64,000 nt of DNA, taken from the NCBI GenBank assembly GCA_028821575.1, contig JAPPFW010000007.1, positions 32,032 to 96,031 on the forward strand. The letters are read 5' to 3'. Both the position numbers and the translations under genes were made by a program. Shown here piece by piece: positions 15,378 through 24,063 of this stretch. Below the pieces are notes generated by a model. That model did not search any database. It was not told the origin of the DNA and saw only the letters and a list, made by a program, of their open reading frames with translations. Source of the DNA: a bacterium (GTDB lineage: Bacteria > Actinomycetota > Acidimicrobiia > Spongiisociales > Spongiisociaceae). The stretch's first letter is position 1, and each line of letters starts with the position of its first letter.

Positions 15378-17060
15378 CTACTCGCCAATCGCCACCGGTG
15401 CAGGGCCGGAGGAAGCGGCGCCAAGCGAGTCGCGGGCGTGGTAGGACGAACGCACCAGCGGGCCGGACTCCACATGAGCCAGACCGATGCGCCGGCCGTA
15501 GGTGGCGTACTCGGCGAATTCGTCGGGATGCACATACCGGTGAACGGGGCGGTGGCGGACTGTCGGGCGCAGGTACTGGCCGATGGTCACGATGTCCACC
15601 CCGACGGCCCGTAGGTCAGCCAGCGCGCCGAGCATCTCGTCGCGGGTCTCCCCCATCCCGGCGATGAGCCCGGACTTGACCGCTCGGCTCGGGTCGTACC
15701 ACTTAGCCCTGGCCAGCAGGGCCAGCGACCGGCCGTAGTTGGCCGAGGTCCGAACCTCGCGTTGCAGGCGCAACACGGTCTCGGTGTTGTGGTTGAGCAC
15801 CGCCGGTCCGGCTCGTAGGACCCGCTCGAGGTCGGTCCGGGCTCCCTTGAAATCGGGTATTAGCACTTCTACGTCACAGCCCGGCACCTGCCTGCGGACC
15901 TCCTCGACGGTCTGCGCGAAGACGGTTGACCCCCCGTCGGGGAGGTCGTCGCGATTCACCGAGGTTATGACGGCGTGGCTCAGCCCCATCTTCTCCACCG
16001 CCTCGGCTACGCGGAACGGTTCGTCCAGGTCGAGACCTTGGGGACGTCCGGTGTTCACGTTGCAGAAGCCACACGCCCGGGTGCAGATGTCCCCGAGGAT
16101 CATCATGGTGGCGGTGCCCTGGCCCCAGCACTCGTAGATGTTGGGGCAGCCCGCCTCCTCGCAGACGGTGTGGAGATCCAGGTCCCGCATGAGCCGGCGG
16201 AGCCGCAGGTAGTCGTCCCCGAACCGGGCTGTCACCTTCATCCACGGTGCCTTGGGCGGCTCGCCCGCCAGCCTGTTGCCGATGGTGACCGGGACCTCGG
16301 CGCGGCCCTGGGCCGAGAAGCATCCCTCGGCCAGCAGGCGGTCCACCTCGAACTCCCTGGGCCGTCCCTGCTTGCGGGTGAACGGGCCTATCTGCACCTC
16401 GTTGCGGTTGTAACCGAACACCTCCTGGAACCTCGGGACCACAACGTCGATCACCTCCTCGATAGACACCTTGCGTCCCAGGAGCCGGGCGAGGCTGGTG
16501 ACAGGCCGGTCGGTGATCCCGCACGGGTTCATGTGGGAGAAGTAGGCCATGTCGGGGCTCACGTTCAGGGCGAACCCGTGCATGGTGACCTGGCGGGCCA
16601 CCCGAACCCCGATCGCCGCCACCTTCCCCAGGTCGGTCCAGACGCCGGTGTAGCTGCTCTCCCGGCGGGCCCGGATCCCGAAGTCAGCCAGGGTCCGGAT
16701 GAGCATCTCCTCAAGGGCGCGCACGTACGGAACGATCCTCTTGTTGTCCGCCAATGCCACGATCGGGTAGCCGACCAGTTGCCCGGGGCCGTGGTAGGTG
16801 ATGTCGCCCCCGCGGTCTATATCGAAGCGGAGCGCTCCGAGGTCCGACAGACGCTCCTCGGAGATCAGCAGGTTGGCGGGGTCGCTGTTGCGGCCGAGCG
16901 TATAGACGTGGGGATGCTCTTGGAGCAGCAGGTAGTCGGCATGCGCCCTGCCCTGGTGACGTCCCTCCCAGAAGGCCCGCTGCAGGTCCCATGCCTCCTC
17001 GTACTGAAGCCGGCCGAGCCATCTCGTTCGCAGCAGGTCAGGCTCGGCGACCACGCCCAA
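15378..17060 (-). CDS. lipBA: Fused octanoyltransferase-lipoyl synthase (LipB-LipA)
   Basis: One continuous frame of about 560 residues joins two enzymes normally encoded separately. Residues ~10-225 are LipB, which moves octanoyl from ACP to a lipoyl domain: LQEHPHVYTLGR, GGDITYHGPGQLVGYP, catalytic Lys146 (GKVAAIG) and Cys180 (NPCGI). Residues ~268-560 are LipA, a radical-SAM enzyme inserting the two sulfurs: auxiliary cluster Cys300/305/311 (CEEAGCPNIYEC), SAM cluster CTRACGFC (326/330/333) and the C-terminal RSSY (537-540). All catalytic residues of both halves are present. The start is TTG 17060 or GTG 17054; the frame is open further upstream but only overlaps sucB. It follows sucB, whose product it would lipoylate. 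Confidence 0.92.
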   Translation of the reverse strand: MGVVAEPDLLRTRWLGRLQYEEAWDLQRAFWEGRHQGRAHADYLLLQEHPHVYTLGRNSDPANLLISEERLSDLGALRFDIDRGGDITYHGPGQLVGYPIVALADNKRIVPYVRALEEMLIRTLADFGIRARRESSYTGVWTDLGKVAAIGVRVARQVTMHGFALNVSPDMAYFSHMNPCGITDRPVTSLARLLGRKVSIEEVIDVVVPRFQEVFGYNRNEVQIGPFTRKQGRPREFEVDRLLAEGCFSAQGRAEVPVTIGNRLAGEPPKAPWMKVTARFGDDYLRLRRLMRDLDLHTVCEEAGCPNIYECWGQGTATMMILGDICTRACGFCNVNTGRPQGLDLDEPFRVAEAVEKMGLSHAVITSVNRDDLPDGGSTVFAQTVEEVRRQVPGCDVEVLIPDFKGARTDLERVLRAGPAVLNHNTETVLRLQREVRTSANYGRSLALLARAKWYDPSRAVKSGLIAGMGETRDEMLGALADLRAVGVDIVTIGQYLRPTVRHRPVHRYVHPDEFAEYATYGRRIGLAHVESGPLVRSSYHARDSLGAASSGPAPVAIGE

Positions 17061-17095
17061 GCGCTGGTCGCGGGTGACGACGCCCGGGGCGCCGT

Positions 17096-18436
17096 TCAGG
17101 TCAGTTGCTGTTCCCAATCCCAAGTCTCCAGGTTGTCCTTTATACGCCTCAGGAAGAGCACCGCCGTGGAACCGTCGAAGGCCCGGTGGTCCCATGACAG
17201 GCCCAGGTATCCGATGTGGCGGATGGCGATAGCGTCCTGGCCGTCGCTGGTGGTGATCACCTTGGGACGCTTCGCCACCGTGTCCGTGGAGAGGATCGCC
17301 ACGTTGGGCACGTTGATAACCGGCGCCGACATGAACGACCCGTAGGGCCCCGGGTTCGTGATCGTGAAGGTGCTCCCGGTCACGTCGTCCGGCTTGAACC
17401 TCCCCTCTCTGGCGCGGATCGCGACATCCCTGATCTTGCGGGCCAGCGCTCTCATCGTGAAGTCGTCGGCGTCGCGAACGGTGGCCACGATCAGCCCTTG
17501 CTGGTTGAGATCGACGGCGATACCCAGGTTGACGTCCTGGTGGTAGATGGCCTTTTTTCCTTCGAGATCGAAGGAACTGTTCACGATCGGGAACTCCCGC
17601 AGGGCGTCGATCGTAGCCCGGGCGATGAACGGGAGGTAGGTGAGCGAGAACCCCTCGCCCTCCTTGAATGACTGCCTGTGCGCCTGGCGCACCCGCTCGA
17701 CCCCTTCGTAGTCGACCTCCACCGATGTCCACACATGGGCGGCGGTCTGCAGGGACTTGACCATGTTGGTGGCGATACGCATCCGGAGTCGGCTCAGCTT
17801 GCGGGTCTCCTCCCCTTCGGGTGCGGCTGGCGCGGCTTCGACCGCGCGGACCACGGGAGAGGGTGGTTCCGGCGCTGCCTGGACCGGTTCCGGGGCAACT
17901 GCCGGCTGCATCCTGTCTATGTACGCGAGAACATCATTGCGAGTGACCCGTCCATCCCTGCCGGTCCCCTCGATCGCGGAAGGGTCGATGCCGTGCTCGC
18001 GGGCCAGGCGCCGTACGACGGGCGACAGGAACTGGCCAGGCCCCGGACGGCGGCCGGCTGGGCTGGGAGGACGCGGCTCGGGTCGGGGGGGCGGAGCCGC
18101 AGCCCGCTCCGGCACGGGCGGCGCCTCCTTGGCCGCGAATGCCTCGAGGGCAGGTTCGCGGACCGGCGGCGCATGGGCGGGTTCCGCGGGTGCCCCGGAC
18201 TCCCCGCCGATTACAACCATCGGGGTCCCCACTCCGATCGTGTCACCCTCGGCGACAAGGATGCTGGTGACCAGGCCGGCCACCGGCGACGGTATCTCTG
18301 TGTCGACTTTGTCGGTCGAGATCTCCACGAGCGGCTCATCGGCTGCGATGTGGTCGCCCACCTGCTTCATCCAGCGGAGGACCGTCCCTTCGGTTACGGT
18401 CTCGCCCAGTTGCGGCATCGAGACTGTGGTTGACAT
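17096..18436 (-). CDS. sucB: Dihydrolipoamide acyltransferase (E2 of 2-oxoacid dehydrogenase)
   Basis: E2 core of a 2-oxoglutarate or branched-chain-type 2-oxoacid dehydrogenase complex, 446 residues. The N-terminal lipoyl domain (1-80) carries the lipoylated lysine in EISTDKVDTEIPSP. A Pro/Ala/Glu-rich linker leads to an E1/E3-binding domain around residues 135-175 (LSPVVRRLAREHGID...GRDGRVTRNDVLAYI). The catalytic domain ends with SWDHRAFDGSTA, holding the His and Asp of the HxxxDG motif. Only one lipoyl domain is present. Lies between lpdA and lipBA in a likely operon. Which 2-oxoacid it serves is not decided by sequence. Confidence 0.92.
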   Translation of the reverse strand: MSTTVSMPQLGETVTEGTVLRWMKQVGDHIAADEPLVEISTDKVDTEIPSPVAGLVTSILVAEGDTIGVGTPMVVIGGESGAPAEPAHAPPVREPALEAFAAKEAPPVPERAAAPPPRPEPRPPSPAGRRPGPGQFLSPVVRRLAREHGIDPSAIEGTGRDGRVTRNDVLAYIDRMQPAVAPEPVQAAPEPPSPVVRAVEAAPAAPEGEETRKLSRLRMRIATNMVKSLQTAAHVWTSVEVDYEGVERVRQAHRQSFKEGEGFSLTYLPFIARATIDALREFPIVNSSFDLEGKKAIYHQDVNLGIAVDLNQQGLIVATVRDADDFTMRALARKIRDVAIRAREGRFKPDDVTGSTFTITNPGPYGSFMSAPVINVPNVAILSTDTVAKRPKVITTSDGQDAIAIRHIGYLGLSWDHRAFDGSTAVLFLRRIKDNLETWDWEQQLT

Positions 18437-18473
18437 TCTTTACCTCTCCCGGGGTTCAGGCTCGTTGGACATG

Positions 18474-19847
18474 TCAGTGGAGGGGTAACCCTGCAGCCGC
18501 CATCAGCGTCTCCCCCGTCGCCTCGCTGAGCGTGGGGTGGGCGTGGACGAAGGCCGCCGCTTCCTCGGGCAGGGCCTCCCACCCCACCATGTACATCAAC
18601 TCGTGGATCAACTCACCGGCCTGGGGGCCAACGACCGTGGCGCCCACAATGGGACCTCCCACCTCGTTGAGGATCTTCACGAAACCGCGGTTCCTACCGA
18701 TGATCCGGGCTCTTCCCACGCCGAAGAAGGAGTGATCGTGGGACTCCACCTCAAGTCCCGCGGCGACGGCTTGCGCCTCGGTCAGGCCCACAGCCGCCAC
18801 CTCGGGATGGGTGTAGACAACGCTGGGGAGCGCCCGGTAATCGACCGGCTTGGCAGATCCGGTGGCGATGAAGGTAATGGCGGAGACAGCCTCTGCGAAG
18901 GCGCCGTGAGCGAGGCCGGGGGTTCCGGCCACGATGTCGCCTACTGCGAACACACCGGCCTGAGCAGTCTGCATGGTGTCCGGATCGACCCTTAGGAAGC
19001 CCCGGTCCGTTCCTAGGCCGACGGTGTCGAGGCCGAGTCCATCGGTCACGGGCCTGCGGCCCACGGCGACCAGTATGGTATCCACCTCGAACCCGTCGGC
19101 GCCGCCTGCGGCCTGCAGGACGGTGCGATCGCCGGAGGTTCCCAGTTCGGCGCCCGACCCCAGGACGAAGGTGACACCCCGCCGCTGCAGTTGTTTCCGG
19201 AGCTCCCTCGCCGCGCCGGGCTCGAAGCCGGGGATGAGCTGGTCCAGCATCTCGAAGACGACCACTTCGCTGCCGACATCGGCGAGCAGGCTGGCGAACT
19301 CGCACCCGACTATGCCTCCCCCCACGATGCCGACCCGGCCGGGTCGTTCGGGCCAGTCGAGAGCGTGGTCCGAGCTGACGATCCGTTGACCGTCGAAAGG
19401 GAATCCGGGCAGTTCCACGGGAGCGGAACCCGTGGCGAGGATCACGTGGCGGCCTTCGAGGAGTCGGAATCCTCCCGGTTCCTCGACCTCGACCTTGCCG
19501 ACCCCCGCCAAGTGACCGGTGCCCCTCACCACGTCCACCTTCCGGTACCTGAGCAGTCCCGCCAGCCCTCGGACCAGGCCTTTCACGATCCTGTCCTTGC
19601 GTCGCAGCGCCACTGGCCAGTCGAAGCGAGGGTCTCCGGTGATGACCCCGAAGTCGCGCGCCGACCGCACGGTGGAGTACACCTCGGCGGACTGGAGCCA
19701 GCTCTTGGCAGGAATGCACCCTCTGAGCAGGCAGGTTCCCCCGATGGTGTCCCGCTCGACGAGGGCGACGGACAGGCCGAAGTTGCGGGCGTAGAGCGCG
19801 GCGCCGTAGCCACCGGGACCCCCGCCGACGACGATTACGTCATACAC
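18474..19847 (-). CDS. lpdA: Dihydrolipoyl dehydrogenase (E3)
   Basis: FAD- and NAD-dependent disulfide oxidoreductase that reoxidises dihydrolipoamide. It has 457 residues from the GTG at 19847, which follows a GGAG box. The FAD loop VYDVIVVGGGPGGYGAAL, the redox-active pair GGTCLLRGCIPAKS, the NAD loop VGIVGGGIVGCEFA and a C-terminal dimerisation region ending HAHPTLSE (active His) are all seen. First gene of the lpdA-sucB-lipBA unit. Confidence 0.95.
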   Translation of the reverse strand: MYDVIVVGGGPGGYGAALYARNFGLSVALVERDTIGGTCLLRGCIPAKSWLQSAEVYSTVRSARDFGVITGDPRFDWPVALRRKDRIVKGLVRGLAGLLRYRKVDVVRGTGHLAGVGKVEVEEPGGFRLLEGRHVILATGSAPVELPGFPFDGQRIVSSDHALDWPERPGRVGIVGGGIVGCEFASLLADVGSEVVVFEMLDQLIPGFEPGAARELRKQLQRRGVTFVLGSGAELGTSGDRTVLQAAGGADGFEVDTILVAVGRRPVTDGLGLDTVGLGTDRGFLRVDPDTMQTAQAGVFAVGDIVAGTPGLAHGAFAEAVSAITFIATGSAKPVDYRALPSVVYTHPEVAAVGLTEAQAVAAGLEVESHDHSFFGVGRARIIGRNRGFVKILNEVGGPIVGATVVGPQAGELIHELMYMVGWEALPEEAAAFVHAHPTLSEATGETLMAAAGLPLH

Positions 19848-19951
19848 CTGATCTCCACCTGGTCTCCCCGTTGGATACACGGATGACTCAGCCTAGTGGT
19901 GTCGCGAAGGTCGACGGACCGGTGCGCCCGAGCAACTAGCCTGACCCACCT

Positions 19952-20044
19952 ATGCCGACTCGATACCTGATCGTCGGGGCTCTGATCACCGCGCTCGTGA
20001 TCCTGGTGGGGGTGGGTCTGTGGTTCCTGCTGGGCGTTCTCTGA
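19952..20044 (+). CDS. Possible 30-residue single-TM peptide
   Basis: A short frame beginning ATG at 19952 encodes 30 residues: a short polar N-terminus (MPTRY) and one continuous hydrophobic helix (LIVGALITALVILVGVGLWF). It sits between the divergent lpdA and the MBL hydrolase gene, 25 bases before the latter. No clear ribosome binding site; it could be leaderless. Plausible as a membrane micropeptide, but chance cannot be excluded at this length. Confidence 0.35.
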   Translation: MPTRYLIVGALITALVILVGVGLWFLLGVL

Positions 20045-20069
20045 TCCCCGCCCTGGTCGCAGGAGACGG

Positions 20070-21038
20070 GTGACCGGCATAGCCGTTCCGCTGGGGGAGG
20101 GGATCCACCGCATCAGCCTGGCCCTTCCGCCCTTGGGTCCTAAGACGGTGAACTGCTACGCAGTCGAGGGCGGCGACGGGCTCACGCTGATCGACTGCGG
20201 CGTCAACACCCGCCGCGAGCTGGACGTCCTGCTCGAGGGTCTACGACAGGTGGGCGGCGACGAGGCGGCTCTGCGGCGGCTGATCTGCACCCATCTTCAC
20301 TTCGATCACATGGGAGGCGCGGCGGCCCTGCTGTCCGATCATCCGGCCGAGTTCGTGATGCACACGTCGGTCACAGGACTGGTGGACTGGTACAACGACC
20401 GGGACGGGCACCGGGAGTACCTGGTGCAATTGGTGCGGGAGCACGGGGGTCCGTCCCGAGAGACGGCCCTCATGGGCGCCGTGTGGCAGCGACGGTCCTT
20501 CCGGGGTTACGCGGTCCCGCCCAGCCGTCCCGTCGGCGACGGTGACCGCATCGAGCTAGGAGGGGGCCGTTACCTGGAGGTGATCCACGCGCCCGGCCAC
20601 GACCGGACCCATATCTGCCTGGTCGACAGCCGCACCGGCCATCTCTTCGCCGGCGACCACATCCTGCCGAGGATCACGCCGTTCGTACCCTACGACCCCG
20701 ACCGGGACGCGCTCGGCGACTATCTGGAGTCGCTCGAGAGAATCGTCGAACTCGACCCGCCCAGGACGCTACCCGGCCATGGGGAGTCGCTTGACGGCGG
20801 CGGTGAGAGAGCGCTCCAGATCATGGAGCACCATGAGGAACGGTTGCGGGTCGTCGCCAAGGCTGCAACGGGGCAGACCACCGACGCTTGGGGTGTGATG
20901 AACGAGGTGTTCGGCGCCGGACTCGACCCGGTCTCGAGTGTCCTCGCCCTGCTCGAGACCCTCTCCCATCTCGAACACCTGGCTCGGACGGGCAGACTGG
21001 CGAAGCGGTTCGAGGAAGGCTTGCCCCACTACGGATGA
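20070..21038 (+). CDS. MBL-fold metallo-hydrolase (LACTB2/glyoxalase II-like)
   Basis: 322 residues with a full metallo-beta-lactamase-fold metal set: HLHFDH (residues ~77-82), the His in APGHD, GDH and the late PGHGES. A C-terminal helical region of about 90 residues resembles the winged-helix tail of LACTB2-like hydrolases. The substrate is unknown; thioester or nuclease activity are both found in this family. Starts GTG after GGAGAC. Confidence 0.87.
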   Translation: MTGIAVPLGEGIHRISLALPPLGPKTVNCYAVEGGDGLTLIDCGVNTRRELDVLLEGLRQVGGDEAALRRLICTHLHFDHMGGAAALLSDHPAEFVMHTSVTGLVDWYNDRDGHREYLVQLVREHGGPSRETALMGAVWQRRSFRGYAVPPSRPVGDGDRIELGGGRYLEVIHAPGHDRTHICLVDSRTGHLFAGDHILPRITPFVPYDPDRDALGDYLESLERIVELDPPRTLPGHGESLDGGGERALQIMEHHEERLRVVAKAATGQTTDAWGVMNEVFGAGLDPVSSVLALLETLSHLEHLARTGRLAKRFEEGLPHYG

Positions 21039-21060
21039 TAACCGGATTTCGCTCGCGGTG

Positions 21061-21264
21061 TCAGGCGGGTCGGAAACCCCGGTTGCGCGCCTCGGCCAGC
21101 GTGTCGGGACCGTAGGTCTGCACCAGCTTGCGGGCCAACAGGTCGTCGCACTCGATCCGCGCAGCGAGCAAGGAGAACTGCTCGGGGTCGTCGCAGTCGT
21201 ACACGGTCATCGTATCCCGGACACCCACGAATCGGCTGGCCTCCAGACGTCGCACTCGAGCCAT
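21061..21264 (-). CDS. Small uncharacterised protein (67 aa)
   Basis: 67 residues starting at ATG 21264, two bases after the stop of the zinc-ribbon gene on the same strand. The sequence is soluble, with an acidic middle (YDCDDPEQF) and a helix ending AEARNRGFRPA. No family recognised. The tight spacing suggests it is the last gene of a three-gene operon with the zinc-ribbon and membrane proteins. Confidence 0.6.
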   Translation of the reverse strand: MARVRRLEASRFVGVRDTMTVYDCDDPEQFSLLAARIECDDLLARKLVQTYGPDTLAEARNRGFRPA

Positions 21265-21266
21265 CT

Positions 21267-21596
21267 TCAACGTCCCCCGCGGCGCTGTCGAACTCCCGTC
21301 TTGACATCGGTGCCGCACATCGGGCATGGGGCGACCGCGATCTCCCCCACTATGAAGCTGAAACCGCAGTTCCGGTCGGGACAACGCGCCCTGCGGGACG
21401 GCCGCTCGGGAGGTGGGGGCGGTGGGGCCATGGGTCCCTGTGGCCCGCCTCCGGGCGGCCCGGCTTGGGGGCCCGCACCGGCGCCGGGTTGCGCCCCGGC
21501 CCGGACCTCGTTCGTCACGCCGCAGGCCGGGCAGGCGTAACGGCCCGGTCGCATGACCTCGAATCCCGTACCGCAGCGACCGCATCGTGCTCTCAT
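21267..21596 (-). CDS. Double zinc-ribbon protein with Pro/Gly linker
   Basis: 109 residues. The first ribbon (residues ~4-25) has CGRCG and CPACG; the second (~70-95) has CPDRNCGF and CPMCG. They are separated by a low-complexity Gly/Pro/Ala linker including MAPPPPPPER. Such paired ribbons are common in bacterial scaffold or regulatory proteins, but no specific function can be assigned. Its start overlaps the stop of the upstream membrane-protein gene by 4 bases (ATGA). Confidence 0.72.
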   Translation of the reverse strand: MRARCGRCGTGFEVMRPGRYACPACGVTNEVRAGAQPGAGAGPQAGPPGGGPQGPMAPPPPPPERPSRRARCPDRNCGFSFIVGEIAVAPCPMCGTDVKTGVRQRRGGR

Positions 21597-22036
21597 ACCG
21601 GCTCCTCTTCGCTCACACGTTCACCCAACGCGCCTATGCCGGCCAGGTATCCCGCCTCAGCGGCCAGTACCTGCGCTATGTCGGCGGTGGGGTAGTCGTG
21701 GCCTCTCCTCACCAGTTCGTTCTGAATGTACTCGATCGCGGCGCCCTCCCCGCCGGCCACCACCCGCAGGCCCTTCCGCCGGCGCGAGGGCACGGCCAGG
21801 CCCTGCAGGTAGTGCGTGGACCATTCGATGATCCGGCGCACCCCGGCCTTCCCGATCCGCTCCACTAACTCCGGATCCAGGCTGGCGAGCGCGAATTCGA
21901 CGGCATCGTTGACCACGTAGACGGGCGGCTCGGGCCTCCCCCGGCGGCCGGCTTCCCGGAACACCACGACCACCACCCCGAGCAGGAGGGCCGCCAGGAA
22001 CAGGAATCCGATCGCCGCCGCGACACCGGGAGACAT
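21593..22036 (-). CDS. Membrane-anchored uncharacterised protein (147 aa)
   Basis: N-terminal transmembrane helix (about residues 5-28, FLFLAALLLGVVVVVF), then a soluble domain with HYLQGLAVPSRRRK and GEGAAIEYIQNELVRRGHDY. No family recognised. The cytoplasmic domain looks helical. First gene of the operon with the double zinc-ribbon protein, joined by a 4-base overlap. Confidence 0.68.
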   Translation of the reverse strand: MSPGVAAAIGFLFLAALLLGVVVVVFREAGRRGRPEPPVYVVNDAVEFALASLDPELVERIGKAGVRRIIEWSTHYLQGLAVPSRRRKGLRVVAGGEGAAIEYIQNELVRRGHDYPTADIAQVLAAEAGYLAGIGALGERVSEEEPV

Positions 22037-22688
22037 GGCAGGCAGCCTACCGGTCGACAGTCCCCTCCCCGCTCACGAACCCAAGGGGGCGCACGGCGCC
22101 ACTTCCTCGCTGTGGTGACTGGCAGCGAGGACGCAGACGCGATGCCGAAGGGGAGTTCATATACTCGGTCTGAGGGCTCTTCAACCACACGACACCGCAA
22201 GACCGCTCCAGCAGGATGATATGGGACCTCAAGCCGAACACGGCATACACTCTCAATGCAAGGATCTGCAAGCAGGTCAACCAACATACCGTGCGGCGAC
22301 CGGGTGACCATCAACTCACACTCGTGGGTGAACGCCTGCCGCCACCACTACGAGGGCACGGCAGCAGCCGGAGAAAGCACCTCTTGACGATCAGCCAGAT
22401 CGCCCAGTCACGATCACTCAGCTTCCTCACTCTGTGACGACACGGCAGTTCACTCCGGACTTGCGATGCGGTTCGTCAGGCTCCTGCCCGTTACATGGCG
22501 GCGTATTGGTCTGGCCGTTCTCGTTTGTGCCCCGGCAGGTGCCGTGCCCTTGCCGGCTGAGGGCGCAGTTGCGGAAGGTTCCTGCGGTTATGGTGGTGTG
22601 GCGGCCGGTCGGTGAGTAGGTCCGTCGTATGGGGCGGATGTTCGGGGGGCTTTCCGGTCTGTTTATGTCACACACCCCCACTAAGATA
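22037..22688. other. Intergenic region with possible decayed FnIII remnant
   Basis: About 650 bases without a convincing gene. On the plus strand around 22177-22270 a short frame reads WDLKPNTAYTLNARI, which resembles the core of a fibronectin type III repeat, but it is bounded by a stop just upstream and loses similarity downstream. This may be the tail of a degraded secreted protein. No tRNA or other structured RNA was recognised. Confidence 0.35.
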
Positions 22689-22702
22689 CGAACATATGTA
22701 CG
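22682..22702 (+). promoter_or_regulatory. -10 box and LexA-like SOS box of the DUF222-HNH gene
   Basis: A -10-like TAAGAT (22682-22687) is followed by CGAACATATGTACG (22689-22702), which overlaps the start codon. The Gram-positive LexA consensus is CGAAC-N4-GTTCG; here the left half is exact and the right half differs at one base (GTACG). Mycobacterial 13E12-family genes, also DUF222-HNH, are known LexA targets, which supports an SOS role. Binding is inferred. Confidence 0.6.
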
Positions 22703-24063
22703 GATACCTACTCGACTTCCCGGACCACGACACGGTCCAACGACGGTGCCTCGACGGAGTGGGGACCGGGACGTCCGAGGACATGTTCACCACGCGTTAC
22801 CAGAGGGAGCGGCAGCGGGTTTATGACCGGGCCTCCCACATGGCCGACAGCGGGGCTTACACACATGCCGATGTGGAGGACGCCAAGTCGGAAGCAGCCC
22901 TTGTCCGTGCCGAAGCGCAGGCGAGCCGGGCCCGGGGCGACCAGATCGGGTGGGTGCGGCACATGCTCAGAGGGGCCGCCGCGGCCCGGTTGGGGTACCG
23001 CAGCCCCGTAGAGATGGTGGCTTCGCGTCTCGATACGAAGCGGTCCGTCGCCACTGAGTTGGTGTATCTATCCGAGCGGCTGGGGGACCACCAGATCGCG
23101 GGTATCCGTAGCGGGGCCGTCTCATACGAGCGGGCCCTGGCGGAAACCCGCCTCGCCGACGCAGGCGCATCCGGCGAGGTGATCGAAGGTAGTCGGGACC
23201 TGGACCTCGAAGAGGTCGGGCGGCTGCTCCGGTCCCATCGGAAGATGAGCAGAGCCGACGAGCGGGCAGTCTTCGAGGACCAGTACATCTCCATGCAGCC
23301 CTCTTGGGACGGCAGCCACGTAAAGGTCAACGGACGGCTCGGCGCCCTCGAAGCCGACATATGCCGCCAAGGTCTGGACCGCAGAGGCGAGCGACTGGTC
23401 CCCTCAGGCGAAGCCCGCCCTGATGCCGGACAGAGACGAGCCCTAGCGCTCACCACCATGTGCCAGGACGAATTGGACCGGACCCCCGAGCCGGCCAAGA
23501 CAACCGCCCAACGCGTCCGCCAAGCCCGCCGCAGACGGCGCGAACCCGCGCTCATGGTCGTAGCCAACCAGGCTCTCGCGGAGCCGTCCGGCAACGAGCA
23601 GGGCGTAGCGATGCTGGCCGGCGCCAGGGTAGGACCCGACACCGTCGACCTTGTCCGATGCTTGGGTACGACTGAGGTCGTGACAGTGGCCGGACAGAGC
23701 ATTCTCCAGCATGGAACCACCACCTCGATGCGTCCATCGCTACGCAGGGCCGTGTTGGCCCGCGACGACGGATGCACCATCGACGGGTGCGTCTCCACCT
23801 ACCGGCTCGAGGTCCACCACATCGTCCCCCGATCCCAGGGCGGGACCCACACAGCCGAGAACCTGACCACGCTTTGCTGGTACCACCACCACGTCGCCGT
23901 ACACCGCAGAGGTATGCGCGTCGATCCCCAATCACCAACCCGACGCCGCCGGCTGCTGCCACCGAAGGCAAGAACCTGCGGCTACCAGCCACCGGAACCC
24001 GATCCCCACACCCTCGCCATACTCAGAGCACTGCACACCGCCACCGACCGCGCCCCACCCTGA
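22696..24063 (+). CDS. DUF222 / HNH endonuclease domain protein (13E12 family)
   Basis: 455 residues from ATG 22696. The long helical N-terminal part (about 30-330) is the DUF222 region seen in the 13E12 repeat family of Mycobacterium. The C-terminal HNH nuclease domain has YRLEVHHIVPRSQGG and LTTLCWYHHHVAVHRRG, with cysteines for structural zinc (CTIDGC). Such genes are multicopy in actinobacteria and thought to derive from homing or mobile elements. The start lies inside a LexA-like box, suggesting DNA-damage induction. The flanks are gene-poor and look remnant-rich, in line with insertion. Confidence 0.88.
   Translation: MYGYLLDFPDHDTVQRRCLDGVGTGTSEDMFTTRYQRERQRVYDRASHMADSGAYTHADVEDAKSEAALVRAEAQASRARGDQIGWVRHMLRGAAAARLGYRSPVEMVASRLDTKRSVATELVYLSERLGDHQIAGIRSGAVSYERALAETRLADAGASGEVIEGSRDLDLEEVGRLLRSHRKMSRADERAVFEDQYISMQPSWDGSHVKVNGRLGALEADICRQGLDRRGERLVPSGEARPDAGQRRALALTTMCQDELDRTPEPAKTTAQRVRQARRRRREPALMVVANQALAEPSGNEQGVAMLAGARVGPDTVDLVRCLGTTEVVTVAGQSILQHGTTTSMRPSLRRAVLARDDGCTIDGCVSTYRLEVHHIVPRSQGGTHTAENLTTLCWYHHHVAVHRRGMRVDPQSPTRRRRLLPPKARTCGYQPPEPDPHTLAILRALHTATDRAPP

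Noticed and set aside
17061..17732. N-terminal extension of the LipBA frame over 220 codons
   Set aside because: This part overlaps sucB in another frame, has the Arg/Gly-rich composition of a shadow frame, and adds nothing to the LipB domain.
22427..22681. Minus-strand 84-residue frame in the intergenic gap
   Set aside because: No ribosome binding site, composition typical of chance frames, and it runs into the promoter of the DUF222-HNH gene.
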